From assembly GCF_003248515.1 (NCBI RefSeq), contig NZ_QFOB01000003.1:248001-312000 (forward strand): a stretch of 64,000 nucleotides of DNA. Reading direction: 5' to 3'. The translations under genes were made by a program, and so were the position numbers. Each line of letters begins with the position of its first letter. Position 1 is the first letter of the stretch. Source of the stretch: Sphingomonas sp. (lineage in GTDB: Bacteria; Pseudomonadota; Alphaproteobacteria; Sphingomonadales; Sphingomonadaceae). Below the pieces are notes generated by a model that was not told the origin of the DNA, did not search any database, and worked only from the letters and a program-made list of their open reading frames with translations. This document shows, one piece after another, positions 24,648 through 32,673 of this stretch.

Positions 24648-25877
24648 GTGGCAGGCGTGATCTTCAGGAACGGGGGGCTGTGTCGGTCGTGGGGCCGGCT
24701 CGCCCCCCTGCGATTATTCTGCATGATGGCGCTCTGCTGGCTGATCGCGGCCGCCGCGCAGGCGCACACCGAAAACCCCACCCTCGTCGTCGTCACGGTC
24801 GATCCGTCCCGGTCCGTGCATGTGAAGGCGGATGTCGATCTGTCCTTCTACCTGGGTTCGACCGGCGCATATTATGATTTCACCCGCCTGCCCGCGGCAG
24901 CGCAGCAGCAGCGGATACCGGCCCTCGCCACGCGGGTCCTGCATGATCTGCGCATCGTGTCCGGCAAGCCGGTGGCATTGACGCTCGCCAGCACCGCCAT
25001 CGCCAGGGGCGATCGCAACGAATTCGTCGGCGATACCTCGTCCGGCAAACTCTCGACCTTCGAATTCGATGGCCGGCTGGACGGCCGCGATCCGGTCCGG
25101 CTGGATCTGCCGGTTGGCGCGCAGATCGATTTCCCCGTCGCCTTTACCGTTCGCGTGCCGTCCAAAAACTTCTCGCGCACCCGCTGGCTCGTCTCGGGCA
25201 TGCACGAGAGCGATCCCGTCGACTGGGCCAACGCGCCCACGATCGCACAGGATGTGCCCGCCGCCGACGGGTCCGTGCCCGACAGTGCCCTGAGCCAGGG
25301 CTCCTGGCGGCAGCTGCCCGAATATTTCCACCTCGGTTTCCGCCACATCGTGCCGGAGGGGGCGGATCATATCCTGTTCGTTCTGGGCCTCTTCTTCCTC
25401 GGCATATCGTGGCGCAAGCTGCTGACCCAGACGACCGCGTTCACGATCGCGCACGCAACCACGCTCTTCCTTTCGGTCTATGGCATCGTCCGCCTGCCTT
25501 CGGCCTATGTGGAACCGCTGATCGCGCTCTCGATCGCCTTCATCGCGATCGAGAATGTGTGGCGGCCGAAGCTGGGGCCGGGCCGGGTAGCGGTGGTATT
25601 CGCGTTCGGGCTGATCCACGGCCTCGGCTTCGCGGCCAGCCTCGCCGAAGTCGAATTCCCGCAGCGGGAGTTCATCTGGGCGCTGCTAGGCTTCAACCTC
25701 GGCGTCGATGGCGGGCAATTGTTCGTGATGGCGCTGGCCTTCCTGATGGTCGGCTGGTTCCGGAACAGGAGCTGGTATCGCGCGCGGATCGCCGTCCCCG
25801 TCTCGCTCCTGCTGGCGGCGGTGGGCCTTTACTGGGCGGTGGAACGCGTGATCCTTTACCGCGACGTCTATTTCTGA
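24648..25877 (+). CDS. HupE/UreJ-type membrane protein with periplasmic domain
   Basis: The product is 409 residues. A signal peptide (…MMALCWLIAAAAQA, residues 26-39) precedes a periplasmic beta-rich domain of about 180 residues. Six or more membrane helices follow, opening with the HupE_UreJ_2 motif 'HLGFRHIVPEGADHILFVLGLFFLG' (a His/Asp metal-type motif split here in two) and then 'TIAHATTLFLSVYG' and 'FGLIHGLGFAASL'. Relatives are linked to nickel or cobalt uptake. The start is uncertain: GTG at 24648, 6 bases after the previous stop, or ATG at 24723; neither has a strong ribosome-binding site. It is in line with the receptor and the deaminase-like gene and 2 bases before a LysR gene. Confidence 0.82.
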   Translation: MAGVIFRNGGLCRSWGRLAPLRLFCMMALCWLIAAAAQAHTENPTLVVVTVDPSRSVHVKADVDLSFYLGSTGAYYDFTRLPAAAQQQRIPALATRVLHDLRIVSGKPVALTLASTAIARGDRNEFVGDTSSGKLSTFEFDGRLDGRDPVRLDLPVGAQIDFPVAFTVRVPSKNFSRTRWLVSGMHESDPVDWANAPTIAQDVPAADGSVPDSALSQGSWRQLPEYFHLGFRHIVPEGADHILFVLGLFFLGISWRKLLTQTTAFTIAHATTLFLSVYGIVRLPSAYVEPLIALSIAFIAIENVWRPKLGPGRVAVVFAFGLIHGLGFAASLAEVEFPQREFIWALLGFNLGVDGGQLFVMALAFLMVGWFRNRSWYRARIAVPVSLLLAAVGLYWAVERVILYRDVYF

Positions 25878-25879
25878 CG

Positions 25880-26836
25880 ATGCCTGCTTTCTCCCGCTTC
25901 CTGAAATATTTCATGGCGGTAGGGCGTCATGGATCGATCCGGCGGGCGGCGGAGGAACTGAACGTGGCGGCATCCTCGATCGACCGCCAGATCCTGAATG
26001 CCGAGGCCCAACTGGGCATGGCCCTGTTCGAGCGGCTGCCGGGCGGCCTGCGGCTGTCGGCGGCGGGCGAGATCATGATGGCGGCCGGCCAGCGCTGGCA
26101 GAAGGGGCTGGACGACGTCCACACCCAGATCGAGGATCTGCGCGGGCTGAAACGCGGCCATGTCGAAATCGCGATGATCGACGCGCTGACGAAAGGCCTG
26201 ATCCCCAGCATCATCCGCTCGGTCCAGTCGCTCTATCCCGGCATCACCGTGAAGTTGCGCGTGCTGGATAATGATGCGGTGCGCCTGGCCATCAGCGAAG
26301 GCACGGTGGATTTCGGCATCTTCTTCTACCCCCAGTCCTTTCGGGACATATCGGTCAAGGTCTGCGGCGACGTGGTTCTCGGTTTCGTGACGCCGGTTGG
26401 CCACCCGCTTGGGCGAAAGCGCGAGGCGCGCTTTTCCGAAGCGGTCGGGCTCAAGATCGTCGCCCCCGCCGAGCCGCTCGCCATGTGCGATCAGATCTCG
26501 GTGCTGGAAGGGGCCACGGGCGTCGCCCTCGATCGCGCCGTCACCTCCGACAATATCCAGATGATGGCCTCGCTGGTGACGGAGGGCGTGGGGATCGGCA
26601 TCCTGACCTCGCTGGACGTATCGACCGAGGTGAGGCGCGGGCTTCTCGAATTCACGCGGATTTCGGATGCTATCCTCCGGCCCATGACGCTCGCCCTCTG
26701 CACGGCCACGAACCGGACCCTTTCGAATGCCGCCGGCATCATCCTGTCCGAGATCGAAAGCCGCTTCGCCCAATTGACCTCCCCATCGGGGCCGAACGGG
26801 ATGGAGCCGCTCGCGCATCACCGCACCGGATCGTAG
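25880..26836 (+). CDS. LysR family transcriptional regulator
   Basis: The product is 318 residues. The HTH is 'AVGRHGSIRRAAEELNVAASSIDRQILNAEAQLG', with the less usual SSID in place of SAVS in the recognition helix, then 'LFERLPGGLRLSAAGE'. The effector domain (about 90-300) has 'GHVEIAMIDALTKGLIPSII' and 'LVTEGVGIGILTSLDV'. The ATG at 25880 is 2 bases after the HupE-type stop, so it is the last gene of the receptor unit, unlike most LysR genes, which are divergent from their targets. Autoregulation of the unit is probable (inference). Confidence 0.88.
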   Translation: MPAFSRFLKYFMAVGRHGSIRRAAEELNVAASSIDRQILNAEAQLGMALFERLPGGLRLSAAGEIMMAAGQRWQKGLDDVHTQIEDLRGLKRGHVEIAMIDALTKGLIPSIIRSVQSLYPGITVKLRVLDNDAVRLAISEGTVDFGIFFYPQSFRDISVKVCGDVVLGFVTPVGHPLGRKREARFSEAVGLKIVAPAEPLAMCDQISVLEGATGVALDRAVTSDNIQMMASLVTEGVGIGILTSLDVSTEVRRGLLEFTRISDAILRPMTLALCTATNRTLSNAAGIILSEIESRFAQLTSPSGPNGMEPLAHHRTGS

Positions 26837-27006
26837 CCTCCCAGAGGGGAACGGATCCACCGGCAGGGGAAACGATCCGCACGACATGCGCCGTCGGCCG
26901 CACCCGCCGGCACGCAGAAGACAGTCTTTCCGGATATCGTGGGGCACAATCCGTCCCGCACGAACCTCAGGACAAAGGCTGCGCGACGGCTAAATCATGG
27001 AAATCG

Positions 27007-27083
27007 TGGTGCCCCGAGAGAGACTCGAACTCCCGACCTGCGGTTTAGGAAACCGTTGCTCTGTCCTGCTGAGCTATCGGGGC
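27007..27083 (-). tRNA. tRNA-Arg (anticodon CCT)
   Basis: A full cloverleaf is read on the minus strand. The acceptor stem is GCCCCGA/TCGGGGC, the D stem GCTC/GAGC, the anticodon loop TTCCTAA with anticodon CCT, and the T arm GGGAG-TTCGAGT-CTCTC with a G-T pair. A is the discriminator and the CCA end is encoded (27007-27009). The 27-43 pair is an A-C mismatch. It decodes AGG. No integrase or att repeat was seen beside it. Confidence 0.95.
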
Positions 27084-27195
27084 ACGGCGCGCTGCTTAGA
27101 GCCTGATGTGCCGGTGTGGAAGCGCTTTGCGTGCCGGCCCCCGGGTGCGGCCGATCGGGCGGGGATCGCGATATCGCGACGTCGGCGCGTGCCGC

Positions 27196-27211
27196 CCCGC
27201 CCGCAGGCGGG
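27196..27211 (-). terminator. GC hairpin after DUF1178 gene
   Basis: A 6-bp stem CCCGCC/GGCGGG with a 4-base loop lies 13-28 bases past the DUF1178 stop. It is a plausible end of the grxC-nitrilase-DUF1178 transcript, although no T-run follows. Confidence 0.35.
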
Positions 27212-27223
27212 AAGCGCCCCGCC

Positions 27224-27718
27224 TTACTGGATCCGCTCGGGCGGCACGACCGGGAAGGGCAGGTGGGCGACGGGCACGCCATCCTCGGCCAGCGCCTTCG
27301 CCTCTTCCGCCGTCGCCTCGCCATGGATGATGCGTTCCGGCGCGTCGCCATCGTGAATCGCCCGCGCTTCCTCGGCGAAGCGGCGGCCGACATGCTCGCT
27401 GCCCTCCAGCATCCGTGTCTGCGCCTCGGCCAGCGCGGTCAACAGGGCCTTCATCTCGGCCGGTGCCGGCATGCCGCCCTGCACCGCAGCCCCCGGTGAC
27501 GCCGCCTGAGAGGGCAGGCCCGCCGGCCGGGCGGCGGCGGGCAGCTGATTGCCCTTGGGGCCGACATTGGGCGCCATCACGGCCTTGTCCACCTCGCCCG
27601 ATCCGCACATCGGGCAGGAGACGAGCCCGCGCGCGCGCTGCCCCTCATAATCGCCGGTCGATCCGAACCACGCCTCGAACACATGGCCGCCGCCGCAGCG
27701 CAGGTCGAACACGATCAT
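27224..27718 (-). CDS. DUF1178 family protein, putative zinc-binding
   Basis: The 164-residue protein begins 'MIVFDLRCGGGHVFEAWFGSTGDYE' and has 'GLVSCPMCGSGEVDKAVMAPNVG' at about residues 35-57. The Cys, His and CxxC residues form a small zinc-ribbon-like start typical of DUF1178. A proline/alanine-rich linker and a helical domain follow. The family is widespread in Alphaproteobacteria and its function is unknown. The ATG at 27718 overlaps the nitrilase stop (ATGA). Confidence 0.88.
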   Translation of the reverse strand: MIVFDLRCGGGHVFEAWFGSTGDYEGQRARGLVSCPMCGSGEVDKAVMAPNVGPKGNQLPAAARPAGLPSQAASPGAAVQGGMPAPAEMKALLTALAEAQTRMLEGSEHVGRRFAEEARAIHDGDAPERIIHGEATAEEAKALAEDGVPVAHLPFPVVPPERIQ

Positions 27719-28542
27719 GCCGCCACCTCCGCCGGACCGATCGGCCGGCGATGGGCGAGCGCGGGCACGCGACCGCGCACATCCGCGATGCGCGCCATAT
27801 CCAGATCGACGAACCCGATTTCGGGCACCCCGCCCATATCGAGCAGCACATCGCCCCACGGATCGATCGCGAGCGAATGGCCATAGGTCTCGCGGCCATC
27901 CTCGTGTCGCCCGGTCTGCGCGGCGGCGATCACGAAGGCGCCCGCCTCGATCGCGCGCGCGCGCAGCAGGATATGCCAGTGCGCCCGGCCCGTCGGCACG
28001 GTGAAGGCGGCCGGCACGGCAAGGATCGTGGCACCCGCATCGCTCAGCGCGCGATAGAGATCGGGAAAGCGCATGTCGTAACAGATCGAAAGGCCGATCC
28101 GCCCCCACGGCGTCTCCACCGCGACAGCGCGCGCGCCCGGCGCATAAGCAGCTGATTCGCGCCAGCTCTCACCGGTCGGCAGATCGACATCGAACAGATG
28201 GATCTTGTCGTAACGCGCGCGGATAGCGCCCGTATCGTCGATCACGAACCCGCGATTGACGAAGCGCCCGCCTTCTCCACCGGCGAGCGCCAGCGATCCC
28301 ACATGCACCCAGATCCCCGCTTTCGCCGCCGCATGACGCACGGCGGCCAGCGCGGGATCGCTCTCCTCGTCGCGGATCGAGGCGGAAGCGCGCTTGCGAT
28401 CACGATCGATGAGACCGCTCATCTCGGGCGTGAACAGCATGTCCGCCCCGCCGGCCCTGGCATTGGCGACGGCCGCCGCCAGCGCATCGGCATTACACGC
28501 CGGATCGATCCCGGTCGTGGTCTGGAAGATGGCGGCGCGCAT
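27715..28542 (-). CDS. Carbon-nitrogen hydrolase (nitrilase superfamily, Nit2-like)
   Basis: The 275-residue protein has the Glu-Lys-Cys triad: Glu in 'LFTPEMSGLID', Lys in 'YDKIHLFDVDLP' and C154 in 'GLSICYDMRFPDLY'. The 'TGRAHWHILLRARAIE' block is typical of the Nit1/Nit2 branch, which removes amide groups from omega-amides or damaged glutathione. It is cytoplasmic. It sits between glutaredoxin and DUF1178 with one- and four-base overlaps, a common alphaproteobacterial trio that fits a glutathione-related repair role (inference). Confidence 0.9.
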   Translation of the reverse strand: MRAAIFQTTTGIDPACNADALAAAVANARAGGADMLFTPEMSGLIDRDRKRASASIRDEESDPALAAVRHAAAKAGIWVHVGSLALAGGEGGRFVNRGFVIDDTGAIRARYDKIHLFDVDLPTGESWRESAAYAPGARAVAVETPWGRIGLSICYDMRFPDLYRALSDAGATILAVPAAFTVPTGRAHWHILLRARAIEAGAFVIAAAQTGRHEDGRETYGHSLAIDPWGDVLLDMGGVPEIGFVDLDMARIADVRGRVPALAHRRPIGPAEVAA

Positions 28543-28799
28543 CAGAGCCCGAGCAGCGGATCGAGCCTGCCCGCACGCTCCAGCGCGGCCAGATCGTCCG
28601 ATCCGCCGACATGCGCCCCGTCGATGAAGATCTGCGGCACGGTGCTGCTGCCCGGCGCGCGATCCAGCATCTCGCCGCGCTTCGGGCCGCCCATCGTGAT
28701 GTCATATTCCTCGAAATCGACGCCCTTCGAGGTGAGAAGCTGCTTGGCGCGCACGCAATAGCCGCAGAACATCTTCGTGTAGATCTCAACCTTCGCCAT
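28542..28799 (-). CDS. grxC: Glutaredoxin 3
   Basis: The 85-residue thioredoxin-fold protein reduces glutathione mixed disulfides. The active site is CGYC (residues 12-15) in place of the classic CPYC. The glutathione-binding 'STVPQIFIDGAHVGGSDDL' block is intact. The ATG at 28799 is chosen because it gives the normal short start 'MAKVEIYTK'. Its stop shares one base with the nitrilase start. Confidence 0.93.
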   Translation of the reverse strand: MAKVEIYTKMFCGYCVRAKQLLTSKGVDFEEYDITMGGPKRGEMLDRAPGSSTVPQIFIDGAHVGGSDDLAALERAGRLDPLLGL

Positions 28800-28857
28800 G
28801 CGCACGCTCCTCGTTCCGCCACGACCTATGGCGCGGCAGCCGATTGTCAACGGATCG

Positions 28858-29604
28858 TCACATCGCCCGATCCCGATCGCCCTTCACGACGCGCGCCCAG
28901 CAGGCGACCGAAACGTGCGCCGCGCCCGCCCTGCGCAGCGCCCGCGCGCAGCCCGCCACGGTGGCCCCGGTCGTATAGACATCGTCCACCAGCAGGACGC
29001 GCGCACCCTTCAGCCGCCTCTTCTCCGAAGCGGAGATCGCGAAGGCACCGGACACGGCGCGCCGCCGCGCCGAAGGGCCAAGCCCGCGCAGCAGCGGCGT
29101 GCGTTTCGTCCGCCGCAGCAGATCGACCGCGACCGTGACGCCCGCCTGCCCCGCCAGCGCCCGCGCGATCAGCGCGGACTGGTTATAGCCCCGCGCCCAC
29201 AGCCGTCCGCGATGAAGCGGCACCGGAATCACGAGAATGTCCGGATCCAGCGGGCCCACCGCGCGCGCCATCAGCCGCGCCATCGTCTGCGCGATGCCGG
29301 CGCGGCCGCCATGTTTGAGCTTCAGGGCCAGCGCCCGCGCGATCGGCCCATAGGCGACGCCCGCGCGCAGACGATCGAAGGGCGGCGGATCGGCCAGGCA
29401 GGCGCCGCATCGCGTATCCTCGTGCAGCGCCTGCTCCAGCGGCTCGGCGCAGACCGCGCAGGCCGGCCCGCCGAGAAAATCGAGGGCGCTCCAGCAGGCG
29501 AGGCAGAAACTGTGATCGGCCGCCACGATGATCCCGCAACCGGGGCAGCGCGGCGGAAGCGCATAATCCACGATCCGGGAAAGAGCCGAACGGACGATTC
29601 CCAC
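28858..29604 (-). CDS. ComF family phosphoribosyltransferase-like protein
   Basis: The product is 248 residues from GTG 29604. The N-terminal part carries four Cys pairs for zinc ('PPRCPGCG', 'CLACW', 'CAVCAEPL', 'RCGACL'). The C-terminal PRTase domain has 'IPVPLHRGRLWARGYNQSALIA' (as two blocks) and the PRPP motif 'VLLVDDVYTTGATV'. ComF proteins take part in DNA uptake in some bacteria, and in others may act with PriA. The open frame also allows ATG 29661, but that start leaves only 8 bases to the divergent methyltransferase start and adds an unconserved Gly-rich stretch. Confidence 0.88.
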   Translation of the reverse strand: MGIVRSALSRIVDYALPPRCPGCGIIVAADHSFCLACWSALDFLGGPACAVCAEPLEQALHEDTRCGACLADPPPFDRLRAGVAYGPIARALALKLKHGGRAGIAQTMARLMARAVGPLDPDILVIPVPLHRGRLWARGYNQSALIARALAGQAGVTVAVDLLRRTKRTPLLRGLGPSARRRAVSGAFAISASEKRRLKGARVLLVDDVYTTGATVAGCARALRRAGAAHVSVACWARVVKGDRDRAM

Positions 29605-29669
29605 GACGCCCCCGCCGCCACGATTCCCGCCCTTGTGCGCAGGCCCCGGCCGGAGGCACAAGCGCGCGC

Positions 29670-30533
29670 GTGACCGACCCGACCGACATTTTCGACCGCC
29701 AGCTCCGCCGCCTCCGCCGGGATCGCGCCGCGCCGGATTTCGCCCATCATGCCTTCCTGCGCGAGGCGATGATCGAAGGGCTGCTGGACAGGCTCGATCT
29801 CGTCACCCGCCCGATCGCCACCGCGCTGGATCTCGGTTGCGCCGACGGCACGCTGACCCGCGCGCTCCGGGAGCGAGGCATCGTGGTGACGCCCGCCGAC
29901 GCCGGCGCGCGCTTCGCCGCGGCGGCGGGCGGCGTGCAGTGCGACGAGGATCGCCTGCCCTTCCCGCCCGAAAGCTTCGATCTGGTCATCTCGGCGGGCG
30001 TGCTGGATACGGTGAACGATCTGCCGGGCGCGCTCATCCAGTGCCGCCGCGCGCTGAAGCCGGACGGGCTGTTCCTCGCCGCCTTTCTGGGCGCGGGCAG
30101 CGCCGCTACCCTGCGCGATATCGTCCGCGCGGCCGACGCCGCGGCCGAAGGCGCGATGCCGCAGCGCTTCCATCCGCAGATCGACGTGCCGGCGGCGGGG
30201 GATCTGCTCGTCCGCGCGGGCTTCGCGCTGCCCGTCACCGACAGCGAGGTGCTGGACGTGCGCTACGGATCGCCCCTGCGCCTGATGGCCGATCTGCGCG
30301 GCATGGCCGCCGGCAACCAGTTGGCCGGCCAGGCACCCCCCTGGCTGGGTCGCGCGCGCCTGGGCGAGATTGCCCGCCTCTTCGCCGCGCGGGCCGAGGC
30401 GGACGGCCGCACACGCGAGCGATTCCACCTGCTGTTCATGACGGGCTGGGCGCCCGGCCCCGATCAACCCAGGCCCGCCCGGCGCGGATCGGCGACGGCG
30501 AGCCTGGCCGCCGCGCTCAAATCCCGATCATAG
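29670..30533 (+). CDS. SAM-dependent methyltransferase (BioC/NDUFAF5-like)
   Basis: The product is 287 residues from a GTG start. The opening 'DIFDRQLRRLRRDRAAPDF' is the hallmark of the NDUFAF5-like group. A class I methyltransferase core follows: 'ALDLGCADGTLTRAL' for SAM, 'LPFPPESFDLVISAGVLDTVND' and 'RALKPDGLFLAAFLG'. The mitochondrial relative hydroxylates an Arg of complex I; the bacterial role is unsettled. It is divergent from comF and its 3' end overlaps the mutT end by 6 bases. Confidence 0.87.
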   Translation: MTDPTDIFDRQLRRLRRDRAAPDFAHHAFLREAMIEGLLDRLDLVTRPIATALDLGCADGTLTRALRERGIVVTPADAGARFAAAAGGVQCDEDRLPFPPESFDLVISAGVLDTVNDLPGALIQCRRALKPDGLFLAAFLGAGSAATLRDIVRAADAAAEGAMPQRFHPQIDVPAAGDLLVRAGFALPVTDSEVLDVRYGSPLRLMADLRGMAAGNQLAGQAPPWLGRARLGEIARLFAARAEADGRTRERFHLLFMTGWAPGPDQPRPARRGSATASLAAALKSRS

Positions 30534-30953
30534 CAAAGCTTCGAGCAGGCCGATGAGCGGCCGGTCCGCCGGCGGCATCTCCAGCCCGTGCAGATCCAGC
30601 GGGCGTACCCAGCGGAGTTCCGGGCAATGCAGCGGCTGCGGAATGCCGCGCCATTTGCGGCACGCATAGAGCAGCAGGATCAGGTGGCGCCCGCCCAGCG
30701 GCTCGCTGGCGAAGGCGGCGGGCGCAAGGCAGCTCCCCCACGTCTCGATCCCCAGTTCTTCCGCCAGTTCGCGCACGAGGGCGGCCTCGGGCGTCTCGCC
30801 CGCCTCCACCTTGCCGCCCGGAAACTCCCACAGGCCAGCCATGGGCTTGCCCTCGGGGCGCCGCTGCACGAGCACGCGCCCGTCCGCATCCACCAGCGCA
30901 GCGGCGACCACCAGCAGGCGCTCGGCCGAAGGGCTTTCTTTACCCGATGGCAT
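30528..30953 (-). CDS. mutT: Nudix hydrolase, MutT-like 8-oxo-dGTP diphosphatase
   Basis: The 141-residue protein has the complete Nudix box 'GGKVEAGETPEAALVRELAEELGI' (about residues 45-68, given here as the pattern G-x5-E-x7-R-E-x2-E-E-x-G). 'QRRPEGKPMAGLWEFPGG' precedes it, and 'PELRWVRPLDLHGLEMPPAD' near the end is typical of MutT. It should cleave 8-oxo-dGTP and so prevent mutation. The ATG at 30953 begins 'MPSGKESPSAERLLVVAAAL'. It is convergent to the methyltransferase gene. Confidence 0.92.
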   Translation of the reverse strand: MPSGKESPSAERLLVVAAALVDADGRVLVQRRPEGKPMAGLWEFPGGKVEAGETPEAALVRELAEELGIETWGSCLAPAAFASEPLGGRHLILLLYACRKWRGIPQPLHCPELRWVRPLDLHGLEMPPADRPLIGLLEALL

Positions 30954-30992
30954 TAACGGGAAGCCTGAACTGGACGAGAGCGCGGGCGAGAC

Positions 30993-31175
30993 ATGGCGAA
31001 CCTTTGCAAGAAATTGTGGCGGGACAGCCGCGGCGCGACCGCGATCGAATATGGTCTGATCGTCTCGCTGGTCGTGATCGCGATCGTTGCGGGCATTTCC
31101 AGCGTGGGCGGGGCGACGGGCGGCCTCTGGGGCAACATGGCCAACAAGGTGGCCGCCGTCACCCCGAATGCCTGA
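30993..31175 (+). CDS. Flp family type IVb pilin
   Basis: The 60-residue prepilin has a short basic leader ending in G14, then the mature start 'ATAIEYGLIVSLVVIAIVAGI' with E5 and Y6 of Flp pilins. A hydrophobic helix and a short hydrophilic tail follow. It needs a TadV-type peptidase and the Tad machinery, neither of which is in the window. A second Flp gene follows after 168 bases. Confidence 0.92.
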   Translation: MANLCKKLWRDSRGATAIEYGLIVSLVVIAIVAGISSVGGATGGLWGNMANKVAAVTPNA

Positions 31176-31343
31176 TTTCCGGGCGTCCCGGCAGGGTAAA
31201 TTTCCCGCTAACCACTTATTTTTCACGTTAAATCTTCGGAAACCCTCTCCCCTTATAAGCCCATTCGCGGTTCCCGACGAGCGGGGGACTGGTGGGGTGA
31301 AGGCCAACAACGTTCGGCAATGGGCTTGCGAGGAGTAAATAGT

Positions 31344-31511
31344 ATGATGAAGATCCGTAATTTCCTGAAGAACAGCAAGGGCGCGACCGCCATCGAATAC
31401 GGCCTGATCGCGGCCCTGATCGCCGTTGCCGCCATCGGCGCGATGTCGACGCTCGGCACGAAGCTTAAGAACACCTTCACGAACGTTTCGAACAACATGA
31501 ACGCTCAGTAA
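31344..31511 (+). CDS. Flp family type IVb pilin (second copy)
   Basis: The product is 55 residues, 'MMKIRNFLKNSKG' leader then mature 'ATAIEYGLIAALIAVAAIGAM', with the conserved Glu and Tyr. An AGGAG ribosome-binding site 8 bases before the ATG at 31344 decides the start against one 8 codons upstream. A strong terminator 27 bases after the stop suggests abundant, discrete expression. It is closer to the canonical Flp major pilin than the first copy. Confidence 0.93.
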   Translation: MMKIRNFLKNSKGATAIEYGLIAALIAVAAIGAMSTLGTKLKNTFTNVSNNMNAQ

Positions 31512-31537
31512 GATCTGCTGAACGTTTGAAATGGTGA

Positions 31538-31568
31538 GGGCCGGCGCGGGAAACCGCGCCGGCCCTTT
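31538..31568 (+). terminator. Rho-independent terminator after Flp pilin
   Basis: A perfect 12-bp GC stem (31538-31549 with 31554-31565) with a GAAA loop is followed by TTT. It ends the pilin transcript. The stem would also work for transcripts from the opposite accA side. Confidence 0.85.
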
Positions 31569-31647
31569 GCCGTTGGCGAAAGCAACGCTTCGAAAGGTGC
31601 CCCGGCCCGGCAAGCGGAGATGCGCGGCGATGCCGACGCGGCCGGCC

Positions 31648-32592
31648 TCAGCCGATCTTCAGGAACTTGTCCCGCCGTGCCGCGAGCAAGGCCGCCGGCG
31701 GCATGGTTGCCAGCCTGTCCAGTTCGTCATCGATCGCGGCCGCCAGCGAGGCGATCGCGGCGGGCTTGTCGCGATGCGCGCCGCCCACCGGTTCCGGCAC
31801 GATCCGATCCACCACGCCCAGCTTTTCCAGATCCTGCGCGGTGACCTTCATCGCCTCCGCCGCATCGGCCGCGCGATCGGCCGTGCGCCACAGGATCGAG
31901 GACGCGCCCTCGGGCGAAATCACCGAATAGATGGCATGTTCGAACATCAGCACGCGATTCGCGCCCGCCAGCGCCACCGCGCCGCCCGATCCGCCCTCGC
32001 CCACGATCGCGGCGACGATCGGCACCTTCAGTTCCAGGCATGCCTCGGTCGATCGCGCGATCGCCTCGGCCTGGCCGCGCTCCTCGGCCTGCACGCCGGG
32101 AAAGGCGCCGGCCGTATCGACCAACGTCACCACCGGCAGGCCGAATCGCTCGGCCAGCTTCATCAGGCGGATCGCCTTGCGATAGCCTTCGGGCTTGGCC
32201 ATGCCGAAATTGTGGCGAATACGGCTGGCCGTATCATCGCCCTTTTCGTGGCCGATCAGCATCACCCGCCGGCCGCCGACACGCGCGAGGCCGCCGATGA
32301 TCGCCTGATCGTCGGAAAAGGCCCGATCGCCCGCGAGCATCATGAAATCGCTGGCGATTCCAGCGACATAATCCTTGAAGTGAGGCCGCTCCTGATGCCG
32401 CGCCACCTGCGTCTTCTGCCACGGGCTGAGCTTGGCATACAGATCGCGCAGCACCTTGTCCGATTGCTGCTGGAGCTTCGCGACCTCCGCATCGATCTTC
32501 AGCGTGGAATTGGCGTCGGCCGTCTCGCGCAACTCTTCGATGCGCGCGCGCAGCTCGGCGACCGGTTTCTCGAAATCGAGGAAGGCGACCAT
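31648..32592 (-). CDS. accA: Acetyl-CoA carboxylase carboxyltransferase subunit alpha
   Basis: The 314-residue subunit transfers the carboxyl group from biotin to acetyl-CoA, with AccD, in fatty acid synthesis. It begins 'MVAFLDFEKPVAELRARIEEL' and has 'RPHFKDYVAGIASDFM', 'LVDTAGAFPGVQAEERGQAEAIARS' (as adjoining parts) and 'EGGSGGAVALAGANRVLMFEHAIYSVISPEG' elements that form the oxyanion holes. The length is normal. It lies 81 bases after xerD in the same direction. Confidence 0.97.
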   Translation of the reverse strand: MVAFLDFEKPVAELRARIEELRETADANSTLKIDAEVAKLQQQSDKVLRDLYAKLSPWQKTQVARHQERPHFKDYVAGIASDFMMLAGDRAFSDDQAIIGGLARVGGRRVMLIGHEKGDDTASRIRHNFGMAKPEGYRKAIRLMKLAERFGLPVVTLVDTAGAFPGVQAEERGQAEAIARSTEACLELKVPIVAAIVGEGGSGGAVALAGANRVLMFEHAIYSVISPEGASSILWRTADRAADAAEAMKVTAQDLEKLGVVDRIVPEPVGGAHRDKPAAIASLAAAIDDELDRLATMPPAALLAARRDKFLKIG

Positions 32593-32673
32593 AGGGCCGG
32601 GCGGTTAGGCGGCGCGGGCGCGGGCGTCAATGTCGGGCCGGCCCATATGAGCGTCTCGGCCGTCGCCGCCCTG

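Noticed and set aside
27007..27083. tRNA-Arg as an integration site of an island
   Set aside because: No integrase follows and no repeat of the tRNA 3' end was noticed nearby.
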